Shown: positions 30,020 to 41,274, numbered from the stretch's first letter. The stretch is DNA of 64,000 nucleotides from Methylumidiphilus sp963753955 (GCA_963753955.1 CAVWEM010000014.1:124001-188000), one strand, 5' to 3'. The notes: generated from the sequence alone by a model not told the origin. Translations and numbers: made by a program.

Positions 30020-30742
30020 ATAAAATCATTGGACCAAGTCCGGCACGTCGCACTCAAAGTACGTGCTGGCCGGTCGTACAGCAGCACGTCGAAGCGGGCA
30101 TCGAACAGGCTCTGCCAGCGTCCGGCGAGGAAGTTGAAAAACGACGGCTTGTGGGGCAGCAGCCTGTCCAGGCAGCGGTACAGCGTGTCCTTTTGCGCCA
30201 CCGCGCAATCCCCTCGCCCAGCAAATCCGCCAGCGCCGTCCGGTCGAACCGCTGCCGGTGCAGCCTCCATTCGCTGCCCGGCTCCAGCAGGCGCTGGCAC
30301 ACTAGCACCTTCAGCACGTTCAGCCGCCGCGTACCCTTGTGGCTGCGCCCCGTCTTCTCCGCCCAGAAACCGTCCATGGCCAACCGGTCCCACAACGCCA
30401 GCGCCAGCCAGCAGCCTCCCCATTGCCGGGGACGGTGCAGGCTCAATTCGTTGAGCCGAACCTGGACTACCTCGCAGTCCAACTCCGGCGCGGGACGTTC
30501 GGCGTTGAACAGCGCGAGCTGCCGGGTGCCGGAGCCTTTCGAGTCCAGCATCTCGATGCTCTTGCTCTAAGCCGCCTGCTGGCCGTCGTTGATCTCCCCC
30601 AGCTACAAGACCTGGCGCTGCACCACGCGGCCGCCCGCCGTTCGGCGGCTCCAGTAGCGATGTTCCTTGCCGTCTTTGAAACGGCGCTTGGCACGTAAAA
30701 AACATGCCGCCCTATTGTGGGCATCCGCCCCGGGGTCAACAA
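30020..30742 (-). pseudogene. IS transposase fragment (IS1634-like), frameshifted and truncated
   Basis: Pieces in different minus-strand frames combine into a transposase N-terminal half: LDSKGSGTRQLALFNAE, LNELSLHRPRQWGGCWLA, GRSHKGTRRLNVLKVLVCQ, DTLYRCLDRLLPHKPSFFNF and LLYD-LTSTYFECDVPDL. The last contains the DxTSTYFE first-acidic-residue signature of IS4-superfamily IS1634-like enzymes. The rest of the gene is missing beyond about 30020. At least two frameshifts. Confidence 0.65.
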
Positions 30743-31307
30743 GCAAAGTCGGCACTACACGCGAATTTCGAGGGTTTTTAGGCGGAAGCCATCAATGGAT
30801 CAGACACTTGCGCATCAAGATAGAACGAAAATTTGGGGAATCCGGGGCGAATAGCGAAAGTTGTGTGGTGGTGGGTTTAATTGATTTATTGAGATTGAAA
30901 GCAGTATTTATTTATAAACAACCCTATCACCGTGTCGTGAAGTGCTTCCAATTTTGAAAAGCAAATCGTTTTGCGCGTCAATCGCTTGATCCGGGTTCGC
31001 AACAAAAGGTTTTTGTTTTCTATTTTTTGAGTATGCTGCTTGCCAATGACGTGCTTGTTTGGGCGGGTGCCTTTGACGCACCGCCTAATGTGAGATTGGC
31101 ATTGCGATTTGAGAAGACAAGAAATATTTTGCGACGCAAAATGCGATTCCGCACGGATGGAAGCCAGACCGGTCAAGCAACGGAGTTCAGGCTGTTAGCC
31201 GCCGAGAGCTTCGGCGGCGAACAGGCATGCAGCAGGTCAAGTCAGGCCATGATCGAAAAAGAGGCTATCGGGGGAGGCGAGATGCCTATTGCCGCACGTG
31301 AAGTAGA
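30743..31307. other. AT-richer stretch without a convincing gene
   Basis: A 102-codon plus-strand frame at 31027-31335 overlaps the DUF2142 gene end, has no ribosome binding site and no recognisable sequence. I regard it as chance. Confidence 0.5.
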
Positions 31308-32807
31308 TTATAAAAATGATTTGCAAAAAATATAGTAACGGCCAATAATTACGTATGGGATAACCGCAAGGGTTAACAACGGAAAGGCAAGAACATACCA
31401 AGAAGAAAGCCTAGAAATCTTAGGCAATGACGAGTTCTTAGGCCCAAGCAATCCAACAAGTGGCAACAGCATCAAGAAGTATCGCCCCTGCACTTCCAAA
31501 ACAGAATTTTGACTGATTTCTGAAAACGAAAGATAGGCTATCGCAAATAGTCCTGCCGATACCGTAAGAATTGTTAATGCGACGAGTGTTTGCTGATACC
31601 ATGAGAGCGAGTCATTCCGGTCACAGTCAGCTATCCAGGCAGTCACAATAGCTGCAAATGCCGCATAATAGTATGGGTTTGGCAAATAAGTATTTGTCCA
31701 TCCTATAATGCCAATTAACCCAGAAATATAGTACTTAATAGACCATCATAAAAATGTTTGATTTATGATGTTAAAAATTTCATACGGATGTCCAGTAATA
31801 TACTCTATCTTCTTATTGATTCCGTAATTACCTGATGGATAGATATAGCTTGTTGAGAACACAAACTGCGTCCAAGCGAGAGTGGCAAGGCTAATTCCAG
31901 CAAATATCATGAGTCGCCAAAGCAGATTCCGCTGCTGATTTTGGCGGATCGGCAAAATCTCGGGGAGCAGCAGACATATCGCTAAAGCGGCATATGAGAA
32001 TCGCGAAGTCCCTAACACAAGTACGCACAAAGCCAACCCGATTGTTTCCCACCATGCAGCACCTTGGTTTGGAATCCGTAGCAAAACCCTTGACAGCAAC
32101 CCAGCAAAAAGAGCGCCACTACTTATTAGCAGTGGATCCTGGCTCAATGACGAGAACAAGCTGATCGTCATTGGAAAGAGGAGGATTGTAAACATCGTAT
32201 AACGCCCCCTCCGACAGAGGACAAGTGCGACTGTTGATAGCGCTATTGAAGTAATTCCATTGATAAGACGAGAAAAATAGGCTGTTTTGATCACGGAAAG
32301 TCCGTAGGTTTTGCCAATCATAATCCCAATAGCAACCGGCATGTAACCTATCGGTGGATAGTTTGATGTATTATGAAATGAGGCGAATACAAGCTGGTTT
32401 TTCCAACCTAGACCTTGATTGCGATTCGCCAATTCAGCAGTTAAGCAAGAAAAGAATACATGGTTTCTCCAATCAAAAGGAGAATTTTGATCCATATACT
32501 GTTTTGAAACTGTAATAGCGGCCACATCAACATAGCCTCCGCTTGCCGTTTGGCTAATTTTGAATCCGAACACTCCACCGTGAGTGATCTGCTCGGCCCG
32601 CAGAAAGTGATTGGGTTCATCCGGACTCACAAAAAGAGGATAGTTAATAAACATAAATAATAACATTGGTACCACATATACCAGATAAATCAAGGGAAGC
32701 CAACGCCATAGGATGTCCCCCTGACAGGAATCCACTGGTGAATCTAGGTACATTGAGGAGATAGAGCCGACTTTCATAATATGAATTTTTAAATTGTTGG
32801 TAAACAA
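31308..32807 (-). pseudogene. DUF2142-type polytopic membrane protein with an in-frame stop
   Basis: The two open parts (32807-31746 and the continuation to 31308) are in the same frame, separated by a single TGA at 31746-31748. Read through, this is a membrane protein of about 499 residues with SPDEPNHFLRAEQI early (a DUF2142 and glycosyltransferase-like loop with acidic residues), SNYPPIGYMPVAIGI, SQDPLLISSGAL, and after the stop GLIGIIGWTNTYLP and VQGRYFLMLLPLVGLL. About ten transmembrane segments. The stop could come from one CGA or TGG mutation. Truncation would remove the last third. AT-rich compared with neighbours, suggesting transfer. Confidence 0.75.
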
Positions 32808-33009
32808 CAGCGCACACCGAAAAACCGGTTACGTTCGCGTTAAGCTTTTCGAATGGCATTATAACCTCAACTTTGGCCTTTTTCAGCACGGCAGGGGGCC
32901 GTTTGTGAATTTTCGGTGCTATGAAGCCATTTGGATTTGGGCATAAAGGAAGGGGCCACTGTTCTCGCCGCAATGGCGCCACTTTGTCTCTGCACCTTCT
33001 AGACTTGCA

Positions 33010-33303
33010 ATGATGTTGACAATCGCAAACACCAAAGGCGGGGTAGGCAAGACCACGACGGCAGTCCACTTGGTGGCTATGCTGGCCAGGACATCCCCCG
33101 CGCTCCTGACGGAAGGAAAAGGTTTAGCCGCTGGTTTTGCCCACACCATGGTGGACGCCGGTGGCCGCGACAGTGCAGCACTCCGAGCCTCTTTGCTTCT
33201 GGCGCAAAGGGCGATCATTCCTGTGGCCGCGTCAAACTTCGACACGGCGGCGATGACCCTAGAAAAAGCAGTTGCCCCGTCTCCTGATATGATAGCCCTC
33301 TGA
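33010..33303 (+). pseudogene. ParA-family ATPase fragment with internal deletion
   Basis: The N-terminus has the deviant Walker A of ParA proteins (IANTKGGVGKTTTAVHL), then the sequence jumps to VDAGGRDSAALRASLLLAQ and IIPVAASNFDTAA, normally about 50 residues further on. The total is 97 residues against 200 or more for the family, and the end is missing. It is probably the relic of a plasmid or island partition gene. Confidence 0.75.
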
Positions 33304-33330
33304 AAAACCTATACATTTCAGATCATGGGA

Positions 33331-33690
33331 GGTTCACCCGATGGGTGAAAAAAAAAGCAGCAAGAACCGGCCTTAAGGCCCCACGAACAGGCCCTTTCCG
33401 AGGCTCTGGCCTGCCTGGACACGCCGGGCGGCAGGCCTCCAGGTTCGCTGGGACGTGGGGGCGGCGGCAATGCTGTTGAATTAGGCACGAGGAGGGCTGG
33501 CGAAACGGTTCGTAGTCCCGGCTTTAGCCGGTTCTTTTGAGGCATCTAACCGCCTGAAGGCGGTACTACGAACGCTTAATTCAACAGCATTGGGGGGCGG
33601 CGGTGACGCCGTTCGGGCAGATGGACTACTTCATCAAGATTTTGAACCTAACAGCTTCGACGAACTGAAGAACCAATGGGGCTGAAGGGA
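33331..33690 (+). pseudogene. Possible IS transposase relic split by a hairpin element
   Basis: Left of the hairpin element one frame reads HEQALSEALACLDTPGG, and right of it another reads VTPFGQMDYFIKILNL; the two resemble the start of IS1380-type transposases. The fragment is short, frameshifted and not provable without a database search. Confidence 0.35.
33468..33592. mobile_element. 125-bp non-coding hairpin element with 11-bp flanking repeat
   Basis: The ends are inverted repeats CAATGCTGTTGAATTA and TAATTCAACAGCATTG (one mismatch region inside), and inside lies the repeat GTTCGTAGTCCCGGCTTTAG ... ACTACGAAC also found at 41153-41216. GGGGGCGGCGG flanks it on both sides (33457-33467 and 33593-33603), consistent with a target duplication. 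No coding capacity. Confidence 0.7.
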
Positions 33691-34111
33691 GTGCCGGGCG
33701 GTCGATTCTGAAACCTGTTCCGACAGGTTTCAGCTCCCGCCAAGGCTCTACTTTGCCCTTCGGGTAGCCTGCGCCGTCCCCGCTCGACTCGAAGTCTGCG
33801 CTTCTCGTTCGCAGATGACTCTACGCCGCTTCGTTGCACCTTGCAGATTCCCTGACGGGGGCATAAAAACCCGATCATGCTTCGACAGGTTCAGCACGAA
33901 CGGTTTTTTTTGCGTTCCAACTGCCGTTTTTAGGATTATGGGGGAAACATCGGGCGGATGTTGTGCTTGATATTGGAACAGTGCGCGCCATTAGGAAGCG
34001 CCAGGCTGTGTGGCTGGGAAGTCAAATGCTGAAGTGTTGGCGCATCGACCTGTCTCCGTCCCCCTTTGCAAAAGGGAGACGGAGGGGGCAGCCGGAAATC
34101 CCCCAATCAAG
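33691..34111. other. Non-coding, repeat-rich spacer
   Basis: Contains a palindrome (GAAACCTGTTCCGACAGGTTTC) and at 34061-34094 a CCGTCCCCCTTTGCAAAAGG-type GC-rich inverted repeat of the dispersed family. No gene is supported. Confidence 0.5.
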
Positions 34112-35386
34112 TTACAATCGCCTAAACACCCGTCCGGCCACCGCCAGAGTCTCGTCCAGCACGGCTTCGGAATGGGCGGCGGACACGAAGCCCGCCTCGA
34201 AGGCCGAAGGCGCGAGGTAGACTCCTTCCTTCAACATGCCATGGAAGAAGCGCTTGAAACGCTCCACGTCGCAAGCCATGACCTGGGCTAGGCTATCGAC
34301 CGTAATCGCGTCAGTGAAAAACAGGCCGAACATGCCGCCGACCCGGTTGGTCGCCAAGGCAATGCCCGCTTCCTGCGCCTTGGCTTTAAGTCCATCGGTC
34401 AGATAGCGGGTTTTTGCGGCCAGATCCTCGAAGAAGCCCGACGCGCCAATCAACTCCAAAGTCTTCAAGCCCGCCGCCATCGCCACTGGGTTGCCGGACA
34501 AGGTGCCTGCTTGATACACCGGCCCCAATCGGCGCCAGGCGTTCCATGATCTCCCGCCGACCGCCGAAAGCCCCCACGGGCATCCCACCGCCGATGACCT
34601 TGCCCAACGTGGTCAGATCCGGCGTGATGCCATACAAGCCCTGCGCACCGCCCAAAGCGACGCGGAAGCCGGTCATCACCTCATCGAAAATCAGCACCGC
34701 GCCGGACTGGTCGCAGACCTCGCGCAAGGTTTCCAGAAAGCCCGCCACTGGCGGCACACAATTCATATTGCCCGCCACTGGCTCGACGATGATGCAGGCA
34801 ATCGCCGAACCCAACTGGGCGAAGGTTTCACGCACCGCCGCCGAGTCGTTGTAGGCCAAGGTCAGCGTATGCTCGGCCAAAGACGCGGCACGCCGGGGGA
34901 ACTCGGCACACCGAAGGTCAACGCGCCGGAGCCTGCCTTCACCAGCAACGAATCGGAATGGCCGTGGTAGCAGCCCTCGAATTTGACGATCTTATCGCGC
35001 CCCGTAAAGCCACGGGCCAGGCGGATGGCGCTCATCGTGGCCTCGGTGCCGGAGCTGACCATGCGCACAAGATCCATGGACGGCACCAGTCCGCAGACTT
35101 TTTCGGCCATCGCCGTCTCAATCACGGTAGGCGCTCCGTAGCTCAACCCCCGATCCACGGCCTCATGCACCGCCTGGAGAACCTCCGGGTGGGCATGGCC
35201 CAGCACCATCGGCCCCCATGAGCCTACATAATCGATATAGCGCTTGCCGTCGGTGTCGAACAGATATGGGCCTTCCGCCCGCTGCACAAAAACAGGCACA
35301 CCGCCGACGCCCTTGAAAGCCCGCACGGGGGAATTGACGCCGCCCGGGATATGTTGTCTGGCTTGCTCGAACAGGTTTGGACTCAT
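34112..35386 (-). CDS. hemL: Glutamate-1-semialdehyde aminotransferase HemL, two frameshifts as sequenced
   Basis: Three frames join into a 425-residue HemL, which converts glutamate semialdehyde to 5-aminolevulinate for heme and other tetrapyrroles. Marks: IPGGVNSPVRAF, GSWGPMVLGHAHP, KFEGCYHGHSDSLLVKAGSG, FDEVMTGFRVALGGAQ, the PLP lysine in TLGKVIGGGMPVGAFGG, and YQAGTLSGNPVAMAAGL. The breaks are a one-base loss near 34890 and one extra G in a G-run near 34523. They cancel in length. Since hemL is normally essential and both sites are homopolymer-like, sequencing error is more likely than loss. Confidence 0.88.
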
Positions 35387-35413
35387 GCGTAGAGATCTCG
35401 ATAGGATAAGGGT

Positions 35414-35749
35414 TCACTCGCAATTTCCCACTTGCAGCAGCGCCGTCTCAAAGGCGCTCTCGTCATCGGGGTTCTTCTTGATGATGGCTTTCAGGGCGTT
35501 CAGCTTTTCTTCCGTGGGCTTGAGGCGTTTGTTGATGGCGTCGAGTTCCGGCCCTAGCGCGTTTAGCTTGTCTTGGTCATGATGTTGGTGGGCGACCAGC
35601 AATTGCACCTGGATTTTTGTCTTTTGGCATTGATCCGTGTGGGCTTGCTTCACCAGGTCGATGGCCGCGTGGACATCCGGGCTGACGGCAAAAACTGGCG
35701 TGGAAAAAACAAGGCTGGTGGCGATGGCGAAAAGCGGGTGTTTGCCCAT
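35414..35749 (-). CDS. Small secreted helical protein
   Basis: This 111-residue protein has a signal peptide (FAIATSLVFSTPVFAVS) and a mature part of about 90 residues that is helical and Gln/Lys-rich (AIDLVKQAHTDQCQKTKIQV ... LQVGNCE) with two Cys residues that could bond. No family is recognised. It lies upstream of hemL in the same direction, 28 bases away. Confidence 0.65.
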   Translation of the reverse strand: MGKHPLFAIATSLVFSTPVFAVSPDVHAAIDLVKQAHTDQCQKTKIQVQLLVAHQHHDQDKLNALGPELDAINKRLKPTEEKLNALKAIIKKNPDDESAFETALLQVGNCE

Positions 35750-35936
35750 GAAGTCCCCCTAATGGCGGGTTGTTGTTATGGACTGACGTTACTAAAGGAT
35801 TTATGGAGGAGTGTCAAGCGAACCGAACCAAAAGAAAAATGTCGCGGCATCCGTTAAGCTATGGCCCCCTGCCGACGGATGCGAGCCGATGATCCGTCTT
35901 CCAACTCTGGGATTCGTCCCAGCAAAAAGGCTTTTT

Positions 35937-38900
35937 ATGGGTTTACCCGAAGCAAGCGACCCGACGCTCAATCCCGGTCTGGCGGTGATCCACTCCAACC
36001 AACTGGAAAGCCTGCGCACCTTGATTGTGGCGTGGATGCAGGAACATCCCTTGGCACCGTTGGAAAATGAAATCGTGCTGGTGCAGAGCAACGGGATGTC
36101 GCAGTGGCTGAAAATCGCCCTAGCCGACCCGGACGGCCTGGGCATTTGCGCCGCCATCACCCCGCAGCTTCCCGGACGTTTCCTGTGGAGCGCCTATCAG
36201 ACAGTGTTGGCAGGCGAGGCGGTGCCGGATGTGTCGCCTTTCGAGAAGTCGGCCTTGGCTTGGCGCATCTACCGCCTGTTGCCGGGCCTGCTGCACGATC
36301 CGCGCTTCGCGCCTTTGCGCCAATTCCTCGAAGACGACACTGACGCCCGCAAACGCCACCAACTGGCTTTATGCCTGGCCGATTTGCTGGATCAATATCA
36401 GGTTTACCGCTCCGACTGGCTTCGCGATTGGGCCGAGGGTCAGAATCAATTGCGCGACGCCCATGGAGCGCCCAAGCCCTTGCCAGAGGAACAAGCCTGG
36501 CAGGCTGCGCTTTGGCGGTCCGTCTTGCAGGATGTTCCCGAGGAGCATCGGCAGACCAGCCGCGCCCTGCTGCATGAACGCTTCATCGCCGCCTTGGAAA
36601 AAACCATGCGCCGACCCGCCGGACTGCCCCGGCGCATCGTGGTGTTCGGCATCTCCTCGCTGCCGCAGCAAATGGTGAAGGCGCTGGCCGCGTTGGGCCG
36701 GTTTTGCCAGATCCTGCTGTGCGTCCACAACCCTTGCCGGTATTTCTGGGCGGACATCATCGAACATAAGGAGCTGTTGCGCGCCGAGCGCCGCCGCCAT
36801 GCCCACAAACCGCTGATGCCGAAAGGAGTTGAAGGACGAGGATTTGCACTTACATGCCAATCCGCTGCTGGCTGCCTGGGGCAAGCAAGGCAGGGACTAT
36901 GTCCGGCTGTTGGATGAGTTCGACGACCCGGCCCATTACCGTGAGTGGTTCCAGCGCATCGACTTGTTCGACGATTTTGGCGAAGACGGCCAGCGCACTC
37001 TGTTGCAGCAGGCGCAGCAGGCCATCTTGGATCTGGCGCCGTTGCCTACGGAACCGGCGCAACGCCCGCTGATTGGCGAAGATGTGTCCCTGCTGTTCCA
37101 GATTGCCCACAGCCCGCAGCGCGAGGTGGAGATTCTCCATGACTATTTGCTGGATCTGCTCGCGGCGGGCCAGCCGGGTGGCAAGCGGTTGTTGCCCCGC
37201 GATGTCATCGTCATGGTGCCTGACATCGACACTTACGCCCCGCACATCAGCGCGGTGTTCGGCCAGATCGAACCCGGCGATCCTCGCCATATTCCCTACA
37301 GCCTGACCGACCAGAGCGAGCGCGGCCACAATCCGCTGATGGTCGCCTTGGAAGCCCTGCTGCATCTGCCGCAATCGCGCTTTTCGGTGGGCAACCTGAT
37401 GGATTTGCTCGACGTGCCGGCCTTGCGCCAGCGTTTTGCCATCGCCGAGGCCGATTTGCCGACGTTGCGCCGTTGGATCGAAGAATCCGGCATCCGCTGG
37501 GGATTGGATGCCAAACAGCGCGAGGCCTTGGGCCTGCCGCCAGGACTGGGGCAGAACAGTTGGCGCTTCGGACTGAAACGCATGTTGCTAGGCTATGCCG
37601 TGGGCGAGGGCGAAGCCTTTGGCGACATCGAGCCTTACGGCGAAATCGGCGGCTTGGACGCGGCCCTGGTCGGCCCGCTTGCCGCCCTGCTGGACACGCT
37701 GGAAACCTACTGGCACAGCCTCAGCATCAATGCCATCCCGGTGGTCTGGGAGGAAAGGTTGCGCCAATTGCTGGACGATTTTTTCACGCCCGCCAGCGAC
37801 CGCGACCAGCTTACCCTGGAGCGGCTGGAAGAAAGCCTGGAGGCTTGGGAAGAAGTCTGCCTGCAAGTAGGTCTGGACGAGGCATTGCCGCTGGCCGTGG
37901 TGCGCGAAGCCTGGCTGTCCGGCGTGGACGAGCCGACGCTGACGCAACGCTTCCTGGCCGGGCGGGTGAATTTCTGCACCTTGCTGCCGATGCGGGCCAT
38001 TCCGTTCCAAGTGGTCTGCCTGATGGGCATGAATGATGGCGATTATCCCCGCAGCCAGATGCCTTTGAGCTTGGATCTCATGGCCAGCCCCGGTGAATAT
38101 AGGCCCGGTGACCGTTCGCGCCGGGATGACGACCGCTACCTGTTCCTGGAAGCCTTGTTGTCCGCGCGTGAACGCTTGTATATCAGTTGGGTGGGGCGCA
38201 GTGTGCAGGACAATAGCGAGCGCCCGCCATCGCTGCTGGTGGGCCAGTTGCGCGACTACCTTGCCACTGGTTGGCAGGCTACGGTTTTAAAGCCCTCTCC
38301 CTGCGGGAGAGGGTTGGGTGAGGGCTTGCTGGAACGCCTGACCGTCGCCCACCCTTTGCAGCCGTTCAGCCGACGCTATTTTTTACCCGCGCAAGCCGAA
38401 GGCCACGACCCGCGATTGTTCACCCATGCCCACGAATGGCGCTCGGCGCATGAAGCACCCGGACAGGCGCTTAAAACCGAGTTGCCCGCTTTTGTCCAGG
38501 AAGCGCCGTTGAGCCTGGAAACCTTGGGGCTGTTCCTGCGCCATCCGGTGAAAATGTTTTTCAACGAGCGGCTGAAAGTCTGGTTCGATCTGGGCGCGAC
38601 CGCCAGCGAAGATGCCGAGCCTTTTGTGTTTGACCGCTTGCAGGAATTTTCTTTGGGCGGCGAGTTGCTGCAAGCCGCCTTGGACGCCGACCCCGGCCAG
38701 GCCGAGGCGGATTTCGCCGCCTGCAAGCAAAGGCAATGGCGGCGCGGGCAATTGCCTTTGGCCCGTTTCGCCATGCCCGCGCAACAGCGTTTCGCCGATC
38801 CTGCCTGGATGGCTTACCAAATCACCGCTTCCTTGTTCGCCGCCTGGCCTGGTGTGCCGGAATCGCCGTTAGAGATTGCCTTTGAATTCGACCTGGACGG

Positions 38901-39459
38901 GGAAGCCACGCTGCGCGTCGAAGACTGGCTCCCCGGCTTGCGTCATGACGGCGAAGGGCGTTGGGCGCAAATCCTGGTGCGCCCGCAAGCCGTCAAGGGC
39001 AAGAACGGTAAGCCGAAATGGCATGACCTGACCCGGCCCTGGGTGCGCCATCTGGCGGCTTGCGCCTCCGGGCTGGTCTTGTCCACGTTCCGGGTCGGCC
39101 CGGACGGCATCGTCGAATTGCCGCCCATTGCGGCGGATACGGCCTTGGCTAGTCTGGAGGTTTTGGTGTGGGCTTGGCATCAAGGCATGAGGCGGCCGAT
39201 TCCCTTGGCCTGCAAAACGGCTTTCGCCTGGCTGGCGGCAGAGGATACAGAAGCCGCCCGCGTCGCCGCGTTCAATGAATATGAGGGAGGCTATAACCGG
39301 GTTGGGGAAGTCGGACAGGACGCCTATCTGGCCCGCGCATTTCCGGGGTTTGGACAATTGATGGAAGTTGCCGAGGACGGCCAGTCTTTTGAATATTGGC
39401 TAGAGCAGATCTACAGACCGATTTGGCTGAGTTGGCATGATGGGCTGGAGAATCAATGA
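35937..39459 (+). CDS. recC: RecBCD subunit RecC, one frameshift as sequenced
   Basis: Joined across one indel this is a 1173-residue RecC, the Chi-recognition subunit of exonuclease V. Marks: NEIVLVQSNGMSQWLKIAL, FLWSAYQTVL, VVFGISSLPQQMVKALAAL, AHSPQREVEILHDYLLDLL, and CLMGMNDGDYPR. The break is an extra G at about 36825 in CGAAAGGAGTT; dropping it gives PKELKDEDLHLHANPLL. Residues about 784-800 (PSPCGRGLGEG) are an in-frame palindromic repeat insertion. recB and recD, usual neighbours, are not downstream; cysS follows. Confidence 0.9.
38293..38313. repeat. Palindromic repeat inside recC
   Basis: CCCTCTCCC-TGC-GGGAGAGGG, followed by GTTGGGTGAGGGC. It is translated in frame as PSPCGRGLGEG. 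One of several family members in this window. Confidence 0.85.
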
Positions 39460-39554
39460 ACACGGATGAGGCTGGACTCTTCATTTAACCCACCTGACGG
39501 CGGATTTGCCGTAATGATAAACTGGCAACAATCAACCTCCATCGAAACCGCGCC

Positions 39555-41021
39555 ATGCTAAAAATCCACAACACCCTCACCCGCCAGAAGGAAGAGTTCA
39601 AACCCATCAATCCCGGCAAAGTCTGTTTGTATGTCTGCGGCATGACGGTTTACGACTACTGCCACCTAGGCCATGCGCGGGTCATGGTCGCCTTCGACGT
39701 GGTGACGCGCTATCTGCGCCACAGCGGCTACGAAGTCACCTATGTGCGCAACATCACCGACATCGACGACAAGATCATCAAACGCGCCCATGACAACGGC
39801 GAGACCATGGACGCACTCACCGCCCGCTTCATAGCCGCGATGCACGAGGACGAACGCGCCTTGGGCGTGTTGCCGCCCGATCACGAACCCCGCGCAACCG
39901 CCTCTACAGGTCAGATCATCGCCATGATCGGCAAGCTCATCGAGCGCGGCTATGCCTATGTCGGCGGCAATGGCGATGTGTTCTATTCGGTCGGCAAATT
40001 CCAAGGCTACGGCCAGTTGTCCGGCAAGAATGTCGAGGAGCTTCGATCCGGTGAGCGCGTGGATTTGGACGAAGCCAAGCGCGACCCGCTGGACTTCGTA
40101 TTGTGGAAAATGGCGAAACCCGGTGAGCCGTCTTGGGAATCGCCCTGGGGCAATGGCCGGCCCGGCTGGCACATCGAATGCTCCGCCATGTCCACCTGCT
40201 GCTTAGGGAACCATTTCGATATACACGGCGGCGGCATGGACTTGCAATTTCCGCATCATGAAAACGAAATCGCCCAGTCCGAAGGCGCGACCGGCGAAAA
40301 ATTTGTCAACCTGTGGATGCACAACGGTTTTGTGCGGGTGAACGAGGAGAAGATGTCCAAATCCCTGGGCAATTTCTTCACCGTCCGCGAAATCCTGACC
40401 CGCTACCGCCCCGAGACCGTCCGCTTCTTCATCCTCAACAGCCACTACCGCAGCCCCTTAAATTATTGCGACGAGAACCTGGACGAAGCCCACGCAGCCC
40501 TGACCCGGCTTTACACGGCTTTGCGGGGCTTGACTCTGGAACCCTCTCCCACAGGGAGAGGGCAGGGTGAGGGCGCAAAACGCCCTCTCCCTGCGGGAGA
40601 GGGCCATCCACCCCCCTCCCCCCGAGGGGGAGGGGCCGGGGGAGAGGGTTTCCTTTCCCGCTTCGAAGACGCCATGCAAGACGACTTCAACACCCCGTTG
40701 GCAATTTCCGTGCTGTTCGACCTCGCCCGCGAAATCAACCGCCAGAAAACCGCCGACGCGGCGGTGGCGCTGGAATTGGCCGGGGTGCTGAAACACTTAA
40801 GCAGTGTGTTGGGGCTGTTGGCAGAAGACCCAGAAAGCTTCCTGCGCGGCAGCGATGAAGGCAGCTTGAGCGCCGAAGCCATCGAAGCCTTGATCGATAA
40901 ACGCCTGCAAGCCCGCAAAGCCAAGAACTGGGCTGAATCCGACCGCATCCGCGACGAACTCAAAGCCCAAGGCATCATCCTCGAAGACTCGGCGCAAGGC
41001 ACCAGTTGGCGGCGGGAGTAA
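39555..41021 (+). CDS. cysS: Cysteinyl-tRNA synthetase
   Basis: This 488-residue class I synthetase charges tRNA-Cys. The HIGH-type motif is CHLGHAR, the KMSKS loop is EEKMSKSLGNF, and zinc ligands include Cys of VCGMTVYDY and the His/Cys in GWHIECSAM with HHENEIAQSE. It is about 27 residues longer than the Escherichia coli enzyme, explained by an in-frame insertion of palindromic repeats at residues about 330-366 (PSPTGRGQGEG ... PSPRGGGAGGEG), between the catalytic and C-terminal tRNA-binding domains. It otherwise appears intact. Confidence 0.95.
   Translation: MLKIHNTLTRQKEEFKPINPGKVCLYVCGMTVYDYCHLGHARVMVAFDVVTRYLRHSGYEVTYVRNITDIDDKIIKRAHDNGETMDALTARFIAAMHEDERALGVLPPDHEPRATASTGQIIAMIGKLIERGYAYVGGNGDVFYSVGKFQGYGQLSGKNVEELRSGERVDLDEAKRDPLDFVLWKMAKPGEPSWESPWGNGRPGWHIECSAMSTCCLGNHFDIHGGGMDLQFPHHENEIAQSEGATGEKFVNLWMHNGFVRVNEEKMSKSLGNFFTVREILTRYRPETVRFFILNSHYRSPLNYCDENLDEAHAALTRLYTALRGLTLEPSPTGRGQGEGAKRPLPAGEGHPPPSPRGGGAGGEGFLSRFEDAMQDDFNTPLAISVLFDLAREINRQKTADAAVALELAGVLKHLSSVLGLLAEDPESFLRGSDEGSLSAEAIEALIDKRLQARKAKNWAESDRIRDELKAQGIILEDSAQGTSWRRE
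40544..40650. repeat. Cluster of palindromic repeats inside cysS
   Basis: Three inverted-repeat units lie together: CCCTCTCCC-ACA-GGGAGAGGG, CCCTCTCCC-TGC-GGGAGAGGG and CCCCCTCCCCCCGAGGGGGA. Together they add about 36 codons in frame. Confidence 0.85.
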
Positions 41022-41031
41022 CTCAGGGAGG

Positions 41032-41216
41032 GAGCGCTTTCCAAGCGCGACTGGTCGCGGTTAGAAACCGCTCCCACAAGAACGTGCCGAGCCAATGCAG
41101 CGGGTTTTGACGGGTTCCCAGGCACCGCTCACTGCCATTAAGTTTAAGCGTTCGTAGTCCCGCCTTTAGGCGGAAAACTGACCGGAAAGAACCGGCTAAA
41201 GCCGGGACTACGAACA
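41032..41216. repeat. Two hairpin repeats downstream of cysS
   Basis: 41032-41077 pairs GGGAGCG with CGCTCCC around CGCGACTGGTCGCG. 41153-41216 is bounded by GTTCGTAGTCCCG and CGGGACTACGAAC, with inner stems CCGCCTTTAGGCGG and CCGGCTAAAGCCGG; it shares its core with the element at 33468-33592, in the opposite order. REP/BIME-like; may also stop transcription after cysS. Confidence 0.75.
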
Positions 41217-41274
41217 TTGCTTTCGGTACTTATTCCTTAACGTGAGTTCTGGATAAGCGAAGCTTCCCCGACGG

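Noticed and set aside
31027..31335. 102-codon frame upstream of the DUF2142 gene end
   Set aside because: No ribosome binding site, no recognisable sequence and overlap with the convergent gene.
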